Notes under the pieces: generated by a model
What the model was told of the DNA's origin: nothing
Seen by the model: the letters and a program-made list of their open reading frames with translations, nothing else
Databases searched by the model: none
Made by a program: the position numbers and the translations under genes
Assembly (NCBI RefSeq): GCF_002385225.1
Contig: NZ_DGDC01000023.1
Span: forward strand, 83,883-109,022
Source: Psychrobacter sp. UBA3962
GTDB lineage: Bacteria; Pseudomonadota; Gammaproteobacteria; Pseudomonadales; Moraxellaceae
Length of the DNA stretch: 25,140 nt
Direction: 5' to 3'
Part shown: piece by piece, positions 7,735-14,331 of the stretch
Position numbering within the stretch: the first letter of the stretch is position 1
Layout of the letters: the number at the start of each line of letters is the position of its first letter

Positions 7735-7838
7735 GGGCTGTGTTTTTCACGACCCAAAGGTATGCAGGCAGTCTGCGCTACAAGCGATAGTCCACCGCCA
7801 CTTACGCAGCAGTGGACTCTCAACAAGCATACCTTTTT
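7735..7838. repeat. Multi-stem palindromic element (REP/MITE-like or structured RNA)
   Basis: The outer arms AAAGGTATGC (7756-7765) and GCATACCTTT (7827-7836) are perfect 10-base inverted repeats 81 bases apart end to end. Inside are AGTCCAC (7789-7795) with GTGGACT (7812-7818), CGCT/AGCG (7776-7779 with 7783-7786) and GCAG/CTGC (7768-7771 with 7773-7776, exclusive with the previous stem). Directly to the left, GGGCTGTG and CACGACCC form a hairpin around TTTTT (7735-7755). The outer right arm runs into TTTTT on the plus strand. The GC content is higher than in the flanks. It ends about 12 bases before the aroC stop codon. No second copy lies in this window. Confidence 0.6.
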
Positions 7839-7849
7839 AAGCAGTGATT

Positions 7850-8953
7850 TTAAGTAATGGCAGACACTGGCGGGGTAACATCCGCATTCTGTCCCCGATG
7901 ACGGAGATAATGATCAAGCAATACGATGGCCAGCATAGCTTCAGCAATGGGGGTGGCTCTAACACCAACACAAGGATCGTGACGACCTTTAGTCAGCATC
8001 TCGATGGCATTCCCCTCTACATCGATGCTCTTGCCTGGAGTAGTGATACTAGAGGTGGGCTTAAGGGCGATGCTCACCTTAATGTCTTGGCCTGAAGATA
8101 TTCCGCCCAAAATACCACCCGAGTGATTAGCGGTGAAGCCTTCTGGTGTTAACTCATCGCGAGAGCTGTGTCCAAACTGCTCAGCCACACTCATACCATC
8201 GCCAATTTCTACCCCTTTTACGGCGTTGATACTCATCATGGCATGAGCAATGTCAGCATCTAAACGATCAAAGACAGGCTCCCCTAGACCAACAGGAACA
8301 CCGGAGGCGATAACCTCAAGCTTTGCTCCACAACTGGTGCCCTCTCTTCTTAAACGCTCAATTAAGGCCTCAAATCTTGGAATTGCTTCGGCATCTGCAC
8401 AGAAAAAAGGATTGCTATTTACAAACTGCCAATCAATATTGGCCAGGTCTTGTACCTTCGCAGTTTCATTACCCATCTGTACCACATGACCGTGAATCGT
8501 AATCCCAAGTCGCTGTTGCAAGTACTTTTTAGCGATCGCGCCAGCCGCGACTCTCATGGCTGTTTCTCGGGCTGAAGAACGACCTCCGCCTCGATAGTCG
8601 CGAAAGCCATACTTCATGCTATAAGTATAGTCGGCATGACCTGGGCGAAAGGTATCCTTGATATCGCTGTAGTCTTTTGACTTTTGATTGGTATTTCGAA
8701 TTAATAAGCCGATCGAGGTGCCTGTGGTTTTGCCTTCAAATACCCCAGAAATAATCTCCACTTCATCAGGCTCACGGCGCTGGGTAGCAAATTTAGAAGT
8801 GCCCGGCTTACGACGGTCTAAGTCGACTTGTAAGTCAGCGCTACTTAGTGCCATACCTGGGGGAATACCATCAACTATCGCCAATAACCCCTCGCCATGT
8901 GACTCGCCACATGTCGTTACCCTAAACACCTGTCCAATACTATTCCCTGCCAT
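7850..8953 (-). CDS. aroC: Chorismate synthase
   Basis: AroC converts 5-enolpyruvylshikimate-3-phosphate to chorismate using reduced FMN, the last step of the shared aromatic pathway. The 367-residue protein begins MAGNSIGQVFRVTT, the near-universal start of the family, and contains GESHGEGL (H19), the D-DRRKPGTSKFATQRREPD block, GTSIGLLI, FRPGHADYTY and DYRGGGRSSARETAMRVAAGAIAKKYL, all FMN and substrate-binding signatures; C-terminal RHDPCVGVRATPIAEAM is also present. Length is normal. It follows prmB with a gap of about 100 bases in the same direction, an order common in gamma-proteobacteria. Its product feeds aromatic amino acids, folate and ubiquinone. Confidence 0.98.
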   Translation of the reverse strand: MAGNSIGQVFRVTTCGESHGEGLLAIVDGIPPGMALSSADLQVDLDRRKPGTSKFATQRREPDEVEIISGVFEGKTTGTSIGLLIRNTNQKSKDYSDIKDTFRPGHADYTYSMKYGFRDYRGGGRSSARETAMRVAAGAIAKKYLQQRLGITIHGHVVQMGNETAKVQDLANIDWQFVNSNPFFCADAEAIPRFEALIERLRREGTSCGAKLEVIASGVPVGLGEPVFDRLDADIAHAMMSINAVKGVEIGDGMSVAEQFGHSSRDELTPEGFTANHSGGILGGISSGQDIKVSIALKPTSSITTPGKSIDVEGNAIEMLTKGRHDPCVGVRATPIAEAMLAIVLLDHYLRHRGQNADVTPPVSAIT

Positions 8954-9056
8954 AACTTATGCTCATTTTTTCTAATTAAATTTACCCATCCACTTTATCA
9001 AGCTGTGTCACTTTCACAAGTCCTATCTATGGATGAGCAGTGCGTTACGTTAACTG

Positions 9057-10247
9057 TTACGAATCTAGCTGTGCCACTTGGGCTGCAAATAAATGACGAT
9101 GATTTAGTAATTCATCACGATCGATAGCAAAAACACCACTACCCCCGCGGGCAAAGCTCAACCAATTAAATTGAATTTCAGGATAAGCCTGACGTAGCGC
9201 CCAATCACTATCCCCTACTTCACAGACTAGCAGACCTTCTGGTGACAAATAGTCCGCGGCTTCATTTAAAATCTTATGAACTAAATCCAAGCCATCTTGA
9301 CCCGCAGCCAGGGCATGCTCTGGCTCATGAATAAATTCAGGAGGAAGCTCGGCCATTGCTGCTGCATCTACATAAGGAGGATTGGTGACAATCAATTCAT
9401 ACTGATTTTCAGCAGGAATCTTTTCAAATAAATCAGACTCTATAAGATTTAGTTGATGCTCCATACCGTGATGTTCTACGTTGACCGCTGCCACCTCTAG
9501 TGCTGAGTTATCAATATCTGCCGCATCCACTAGGGCATCTCTAAATCTGCTGGCAAGGGCGACTGCAATACAAGCTGAACCCGTACAAAGATCCAAAATA
9601 CGCTCTGGTTGATAAAGCTGTTTATTCTCTAGCCCATGTAAATAAAAAGAAGGGAGATCTGGCGTTGAGTCTGCTCCTAAAGGCTGAGCAATCTCGTTGG
9701 TCTCAAAATAAGGATAAAACTGCTGACGAATTAATTCAGCGATAGGTGATCTTGGAATAAGCACTCGCTCATCCACATAAAAAGGTAGGTCACAAAAGTA
9801 AGCCAAATTAACTAGATAGCTTAAAGGTTGACGATACACAATACGCGACTGCAACAAGGTCAATACCTCAGCTTTCTCTGAAGGGGTAAGACGGCAGTCA
9901 AGGATTTGCTCATCAGCAGACCAATCAAGCGATAAGGTGTGCAATACAATCGCGGCCGCTTCTGCGAAAACATCATTGGTGCCTTGTGCCACCACCACAT
10001 CATAAGTACGCAGCTGAGTTACACAAAAGCGGATAAAATCACGAATGGTATAAAGGGACTCGGTAGCCTCATGACTGGCAGCCAAAAGCTCATCAAACTC
10101 GCCATTTAACGAGTTATCGAACGCACCTTGTGACAAGTCTGCTTCTTCAGACCCTTGGATTTGAGCCAGCAAGGCTTGAGCATCCAGTGACGATAAAGAG
10201 GCTTTTGAGTCGGTTGTGTTGTCTAGATTTGAGTGGTCTGTTGACAT
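9057..10247 (-). CDS. prmB: Ribosomal protein uL3 glutamine methyltransferase PrmB
   Basis: An SAM-dependent enzyme that methylates the glutamine of ribosomal protein L3. SAM motif I LDLCTGSACIAV is at 218-229 and the NPPY glutamine-methyltransferase motif at 289-292. PrmB rather than the release-factor enzyme PrmC is indicated by the N-terminal block YFCDLPFYVDERVLIPRSP, by the C-terminal WLSFARGGSGVFAIDR, and by aroC next door. The protein is 396 residues against about 310 in E. coli: an acidic, low-complexity N-terminal extension of about 50 residues precedes the first recognisable helix (ESLYTIRDFIRF), and about 20 residues are inserted at 181-213 before the SAM domain. Confidence 0.93.
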   Translation of the reverse strand: MSTDHSNLDNTTDSKASLSSLDAQALLAQIQGSEEADLSQGAFDNSLNGEFDELLAASHEATESLYTIRDFIRFCVTQLRTYDVVVAQGTNDVFAEAAAIVLHTLSLDWSADEQILDCRLTPSEKAEVLTLLQSRIVYRQPLSYLVNLAYFCDLPFYVDERVLIPRSPIAELIRQQFYPYFETNEIAQPLGADSTPDLPSFYLHGLENKQLYQPERILDLCTGSACIAVALASRFRDALVDAADIDNSALEVAAVNVEHHGMEHQLNLIESDLFEKIPAENQYELIVTNPPYVDAAAMAELPPEFIHEPEHALAAGQDGLDLVHKILNEAADYLSPEGLLVCEVGDSDWALRQAYPEIQFNWLSFARGGSGVFAIDRDELLNHRHLFAAQVAQLDS

Positions 10248-10651
10248 AGTTAATCTGCTATTCCCATTACTGAGTTAATTTCTAAAGTAAAACTTCTCGT
10301 GACTCATTCTATCTGATAATCATAAAATCTGATATTAATAAAAAGCTCGAATCAGCTCTACAGGTTGCTCCATTATAACCAACATTGTTTAAGAGAGACT
10401 ATTATTGTAAGGAACTATATTTTACAAAGTAGAAATTCTGCAAAGTACTGGGTTTTACAGAGTACTGTAACTGTCATTCGACACTTTACTCTTTGACCCT
10501 GTGTTTATCAAAATGCTCTCTTTTAATCAATATATTGCCTTTCAATAAGGGTGATAATCTCTTTCCCACTATAGAAACTACCTCTTCCTAAATCTAGAGG
10601 GGCTTTAGATAGCACAATTGTTACGGTTACTTTCAATTTTGTGGTAAACAT
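10248..10651. other. Divergent spacer between prmB and the L,D-transpeptidase gene
   Basis: This AT-rich stretch has no convincing coding sequence. It holds a TGATAATCA palindromic core at 10314-10322, a TATAAT on the minus strand near 10370 that could serve prmB (weak -35), and the repeat cluster at 10421-10470. The plus-strand promoter begins immediately to the right. Confidence 0.6.
10421..10470. repeat. Three related short repeats ending in a 6-4-6 palindrome
   Basis: TTTACAAAGTA (10421-10431), CAAAGTACTG (10441-10450) and TTTACAGAGTACTG (10454-10467) are overlapping variants of one word. The last lies in TTACAG-AGTA-CTGTAA (10455-10470), arms of 6 around 4 bases. They lie about 180 bases above the L,D-transpeptidase promoter. 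This is a candidate protein-binding cluster; nothing identifies the protein. Confidence 0.4.
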
Positions 10652-10680
10652 TTGCCACTAGCTGCTTTTCATCGCATAAT
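10652..10680 (+). promoter_or_regulatory. Sigma70 promoter of the L,D-transpeptidase gene
   Basis: TTGCCA (10652-10657), a 17-base spacer and CATAAT (10675-10680) fit the consensus well. Transcription would start near 10687, leaving a leader of only about 24 bases before the ATG at 10711. That short leader argues against the GTG at 10699 as start. No clear Shine-Dalgarno sequence is visible in the leader. Confidence 0.7.
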
Positions 10681-10710
10681 AGCAGCACCTTTTCTATTGT
10701 GAATAACTGT

Positions 10711-12006
10711 ATGACTATGAACGCTAAACTTACCCTTACCAAAATGCCTACTAAATTCGCTCCTAAGCTACTTGCCACTGCTGTTGCAGCTACCTTATTT
10801 GCTTTTAGCGGCTCCGCAATTGCTGAGACAACTCCCAAGGCTAAGCCAGTAGATAGCCTTCAGAAGTTAATCAATGACACTGAAAACCAGAAACAAAGTG
10901 CTGCCGCCGAAAAAGCAAAGCAGGCAGATGACAACGCCGAATTGGCCAGTGACGATGCTGACGATTTTGCCATTCAGGCTCAGGTCAACAATGAAATTGC
11001 TGAACAAAACAAAGATGATGTCGAATCGGGCCAGGCCGTAGCAATTGCTACCCCAAATCTAGACGATGACTCTATCAAGAGTATCGAAAATAAAGACGGT
11101 AAAATTTATAAAACTACCAACCTTTCAAACTATGCTCGTGCGGTAAACAGTGCGGTTTGGACTCCAAATATGCGCAGAAACACAGCAATGACTGTGAAAA
11201 TGCAAGCCCTATTAGATTGGAACCATGCTTCACCAGGTCCTATCGATGGTGGCTGGGGTATGAACAGTACCAAAGCTTTGGCTAACTTCCAGACCATGAA
11301 AGGCTTACCTAGCACTGGCAAAATGAACGCAGCAACTTGGAGTGCTTTGACCAAGAATATCGACCCAAATCAGCCGGTATTGGTCGAATACACTTTAACC
11401 AAAGACGATGTTAATACCAACTTCGCGCAGACTCCTTCTGGTTCAGAAGCCAAATCTAAGATGAAAGGTTTGTATTATCAAAACATTAAAGAGATGTTAG
11501 GTGAGCGCTTCCACATGGATGTTCGCTATCTTGAAAAGCTAAATAAAGGTAAGAGCTTTACCGAAGGCGAAACCATTACCGTTATTAACGTAGGCACCCC
11601 ATTAAAGGCTAAAATTAATCGTGTGGTGGCTGACAAGGCAACCAAAACTTTATATGCCTATAACGGAGATAAATTGGTAGCCACTTATCCAACGACTGTG
11701 GGTAGTACGGCAACTCCATCACCGACGGGTACCTTCAAGATTGTTAATAAAGTGAAAATGCCTTGGTATAAATCTACTGTAAAAAGTGGTGATAAAAAAG
11801 AAGTGTTCATGCTTCCTCCAGGACCTAACAACCCTGTAGGTGTGGTGTGGATGGGCTTATCTAAACCTTCTTACGGTATTCATGGCTCTCCAGTTCCAGA
11901 AGGTATTAGCCGTCAAGCTTCTGCAGGCTGTGTACGTTTGACCAACTGGGACGTACTTGAAGTCTATGCAAATATTGAAAATGGGGCTTCAGTTGAGCTT
12001 AAATAA
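10711..12006 (+). CDS. Periplasmic L,D-transpeptidase (YkuD) with peptidoglycan-binding domain
   Basis: Family role: forms 3-3 peptidoglycan cross-links or attaches ligands to peptidoglycan using an active cysteine. Using the ATG at 10711 (431 residues), a signal peptide ends about A38/E39 (GSAIA/ETTP). An A/D/E/K-rich linker of about 100 residues follows, then a PG_binding_1-type repeat at about 155-210 (GPIDGGWGMNSTKALANFQ), a LysM-like segment (RFHMDVRYLEKLN ... GETITVINVG) and the YkuD domain. The catalytic set is visible: H391 in HGSPVPEG, S404 and C407 in ASAGCVRLTN, and R409. This architecture recalls the L,D-transpeptidases of Acinetobacter relatives. ATGs at 10717 and 10744 are possible starts; 10699 is a GTG. 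Its substrate and whether it is the main cross-linking enzyme are unknown. Confidence 0.92.
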   Translation: MTMNAKLTLTKMPTKFAPKLLATAVAATLFAFSGSAIAETTPKAKPVDSLQKLINDTENQKQSAAAEKAKQADDNAELASDDADDFAIQAQVNNEIAEQNKDDVESGQAVAIATPNLDDDSIKSIENKDGKIYKTTNLSNYARAVNSAVWTPNMRRNTAMTVKMQALLDWNHASPGPIDGGWGMNSTKALANFQTMKGLPSTGKMNAATWSALTKNIDPNQPVLVEYTLTKDDVNTNFAQTPSGSEAKSKMKGLYYQNIKEMLGERFHMDVRYLEKLNKGKSFTEGETITVINVGTPLKAKINRVVADKATKTLYAYNGDKLVATYPTTVGSTATPSPTGTFKIVNKVKMPWYKSTVKSGDKKEVFMLPPGPNNPVGVVWMGLSKPSYGIHGSPVPEGISRQASAGCVRLTNWDVLEVYANIENGASVELK

Positions 12007-12179
12007 GCTGAGTTGAATATTCTATAATTATTGCACGCTTAGCCAGTATCTGTATTAATCAGTGTTGTTAACTGGGTTTAAGTTAGTAACTAGGATTGTA
12101 TTAATAACTAGCTAAACAGTGATAATAGTAAATAAATATTGACGATATTAAATCAATAACAAGTAGATAAGGGCTCGTT

Positions 12180-12821
12180 ATGTCAAAAAATTTGAGTATT
12201 ATTGATCGTGCTATTGTTGGTTTTGATAGCAGTTTGCGCTCCATAATCCCCCATTCAAATCAGACTGCGCGCCCCCTACCTGTCAGCTCTGATGAAATGC
12301 CTGAGCTTTCTATCAATGAGTCTCGCCATGTGGCGGGGCTTATGCGTATTAATCACACCGGTGAAGTCTGCGCTCAAGGCCTATATCATGGTCAAGCCTT
12401 TACCGCAAAAGACAGCCAAGTTAAACAAGCCATGCAACATTCTGCTGATGAAGAAATTGATCACTTGGTATGGTGTGAGACTCGTCTGGATGAATTGGGC
12501 AGCCACCCTAGCGTGTTTACCCCAGTTTGGTATGGGCTATCATTTGGCTTAGGTGCCATTGCTGGTCTTATTTCTGATGAATTTAGTTTGGGTTTTGTCG
12601 CTGAGACAGAAGCTCAAGTTAGTGAGCATTTACAAGAGCACATAAGCTTATTGCCAGAACAAGATATTCGCAGTAAAGAGATTTTGGCCCAAATGAATAT
12701 TGAAGAACTTGAGCATCGTGAGGCTGCCCTTAATCATGGTGGTAAAGCGCTATCAGCCCCTGTTAGAGTGTCCATGCGCTGGATGGCCAATCGCATGAAG
12801 GGCTTGGCTTATCATTTGTAG
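12180..12821 (+). CDS. coq7: 2-nonaprenyl-3-methyl-6-methoxy-1,4-benzoquinol hydroxylase (Coq7)
   Basis: Coq7 is a membrane-associated di-iron hydroxylase of late ubiquinone synthesis; many gamma-proteobacteria, including Moraxellaceae, use it in place of UbiF. The 213-residue protein shows both iron-binding halves: NHTGEVCAQGLYHGQ followed by EEIDH (ExxH), then FVAETEAQVSEHL followed by EELEH (ExxH), with a hydrophobic membrane-facing stretch (FGLGAIAGLI) between. Length is typical. An AAGGG ribosome site lies 8 bases before the ATG. It stands alone, 173 bases after the L,D-transpeptidase gene, with only weak promoter matches between. It uses chorismate-derived ring precursors, linking it to AroC and DAHP synthase in this window. 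Confidence 0.95.
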   Translation: MSKNLSIIDRAIVGFDSSLRSIIPHSNQTARPLPVSSDEMPELSINESRHVAGLMRINHTGEVCAQGLYHGQAFTAKDSQVKQAMQHSADEEIDHLVWCETRLDELGSHPSVFTPVWYGLSFGLGAIAGLISDEFSLGFVAETEAQVSEHLQEHISLLPEQDIRSKEILAQMNIEELEHREAALNHGGKALSAPVRVSMRWMANRMKGLAYHL

Positions 12822-13124
12822 ATTTCGACTTGGAAGGGTTGTTATTTAACGATTTATTAAACTAAATAAAATAACCTTCTTACTAGCAAATGATAATCAA
12901 AGTTTACAACTGACCCCTTTAATGCCTTCTATAAAGTTGCTATCTTATAGCACTTATTATACTGAATAATTCTAGCTGGCGAGTTCAATTGTGGAGTCAA
13001 TACTTATCAGATTGTTGAGCCAATGATTATCAAATAGTCGGATAGATTGAACTGCTGTTCTAGTTGTCTAATTTTGGATATATAACCCGCATCATTAATT
13101 AATATTGATTATAAGGACCTAATA
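12822..13124. other. 303-base spacer with hairpins and Fur-like cores
   Basis: An imperfect hairpin follows coq7 (GAAGG at 12833-12837 facing CCTTC at 12875-12879, AT-rich middle) and may end its transcript, though no U run follows. TGATAATCA (12891-12899) and its reverse complement TGATTATCA (13024-13032) lie 133 bases apart. A second small hairpin (TGCTAT/ATAGCA) is near 12944-12958. The ribosome site of the next gene, AAGGA, is at the right end. I see no clear sigma70 promoter. Confidence 0.5.
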
Positions 13125-14033
13125 ATGAATAAATCGGTATCTGCTAAACTTATTTCAAGCGCTTTTTTAGTAAGCTTGGTCGCTACAGGCTGTGAGTCTC
13201 TACCCACCTCTGGTACTAGCACAGCTCCTGGCAGCGCAGTGGTAGTAGATGATACTACTGATACAGCTGCTGCCATCGAGGCAGACACCACAGGTGGTAA
13301 AGTTTTCAAGGTTAAGTATGATGCCAATGAATTAAGAAATGATCCTTTAATTAATTCGGTAGACATCACAGCGACCCAGTTACCTGGTATTCCTACCCCA
13401 ACGGTTTCGGTATCAGATGTTAACTACATTGCCACAGTAGTAATCCCTAAAACTCGTATCAACCCGAATGATCAGTTGGATGTGAGCTTATTAGATGATT
13501 TTATTGATGAGATCAGCCCCAATGCTCGTCACTATCCACCAAACTTCAATAGTAAATCTGATCTTTACTATGCCAAAGAGAAGTTAAAAGAGTTGGAGCA
13601 GTGGCTACGTCCTTTTGCTGAAGATGAAAATGCTTCATATGAAGTATTACTAAGAGCTGCTAAATTAAACGGCATGGGTCGTAACTTAGACTTAGGTTCT
13701 GACTTCGCAGTACGTGGTAGTACTTTTATCGCTAAAGCAATCGATAGACAGCCTGAAAGTGCTGAAGCAAACTTTATCTATGGTATGATGTTGTCTGAAG
13801 GCGGTGGCTTTAAAGAGGGTAAAAAATACCTAATGAAAGCAGCCTCTCAAAGCTACAAAGAAGCTGAGCAAAGTTTAGCCCAAGCAGACTTGCTTAATGA
13901 CAACCGCCCTGCAGCACTATCTCGCTTGAAAGCTTTACAGCAAAAACATCCTAATGACGCCACTATTGCTAAGCAAATTGAAATTGTAGAAGCCGGTAAA
14001 TACTATATTTGGGACTTACCTGTGGCCAAATAA
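13125..14033 (+). CDS. Outer-membrane lipoprotein with TPR-like C-terminus, function unknown
   Basis: A 302-residue protein starting with a lipoprotein signal peptide; the lipobox ends at C23 (LVATGC), and residue +2 is glutamate rather than aspartate, which predicts outer-membrane sorting. Residues 24-60 are rich in S/T/A/D. The middle holds a beta-like stretch (VDITATQLPGIPTPTVSVSDVNYIATVVIP). From about residue 140 the protein is helical with repeats resembling TPR/Sel1: YEVLLRAAKLNGMGRN, AEANFIYGMMLSEGGGFKEGKKYLMKAA and AALSRLKALQQKHPND. TPR lipoproteins commonly scaffold envelope complexes, but I do not recognise this one. The start is backed by AAGGA 7 bases upstream, and a strong terminator follows, so it is probably monocistronic. 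Confidence 0.85.
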   Translation: MNKSVSAKLISSAFLVSLVATGCESLPTSGTSTAPGSAVVVDDTTDTAAAIEADTTGGKVFKVKYDANELRNDPLINSVDITATQLPGIPTPTVSVSDVNYIATVVIPKTRINPNDQLDVSLLDDFIDEISPNARHYPPNFNSKSDLYYAKEKLKELEQWLRPFAEDENASYEVLLRAAKLNGMGRNLDLGSDFAVRGSTFIAKAIDRQPESAEANFIYGMMLSEGGGFKEGKKYLMKAASQSYKEAEQSLAQADLLNDNRPAALSRLKALQQKHPNDATIAKQIEIVEAGKYYIWDLPVAK

Positions 14034-14108
14034 GGTTAATAAAAGACCAATGAAAAGATAGCAAGATGTTCTTTTTACTGGCAGTAACCGATCTTATTTT
14101 ACTTAAAC

Positions 14109-14140
14109 ATAAAGCCACTTAATTGTGGCTTTATTGTTTT
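14109..14140 (+). terminator. Rho-independent terminator after the TPR-like lipoprotein gene
   Basis: ATAAAGCCAC (14109-14118) and GTGGCTTTAT (14125-14134) form a perfect 10-bp stem with a 6-base loop, followed by TGTTTT. It lies 76 bases past the stop codon. Confidence 0.85.
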
Positions 14141-14331
14141 GGCACCTACTCTATTATCTCTTAAGCTTTCAATTATCACTTGTCTACAGCCTAAACCTGC
14201 CTGATGTTTTCTTTGCTATTGTCATACTAATTCCTCAAAAATAAGGTATTATTAATTTTGACAACCCACCCTTTGTCTCTATTTATTTAAATAAATAAAA
14301 CATTACAGTTTTATTGTCTAAGTCATTGATT
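14141..14331. promoter_or_regulatory. Upstream region of the hydrolase lipoprotein gene
   Basis: AT-rich and non-coding. It contains a perfect -35 hexamer TTGACA at 14258-14263, but the bases 16-18 downstream (ATTTAT or TATTTA) are poor -10 matches. TTATTTAAATAA nearby is palindromic. No ribosome site is evident before any of the candidate starts. Confidence 0.3.

Larger units (their letters stand above)
7431..7849. other. 419-base intergenic spacer rich in inverted repeats
   Basis: No credible gene is present on either strand. The left third holds a tandem plus inverted repeat (7463-7534). The middle has three CTTCTTA copies starting at 7570, 7585 and 7594. The right quarter holds the multi-stem element listed separately (7735-7838). 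The spacer separates two genes pointing the same way (aroC and the nitroreductase gene, both minus). Confidence 0.7.

Noticed and set aside
9057..10247. PrmC (release factor methyltransferase) instead of PrmB
   Set aside because: The YVDERVLIPRSP block, the C-terminal WLSFARGGSGVF and the neighbouring aroC favour PrmB.
10605..10838. 77-residue minus-strand frame over the start of the L,D-transpeptidase gene
   Set aside because: It is antisense to the promoter and signal peptide, has no motif and no ribosome site; it is a shadow.
14281..14305. TTATTTAAATAA palindrome as an operator
   Set aside because: A/T-only palindromes are common by chance in these spacers and no second copy was seen.
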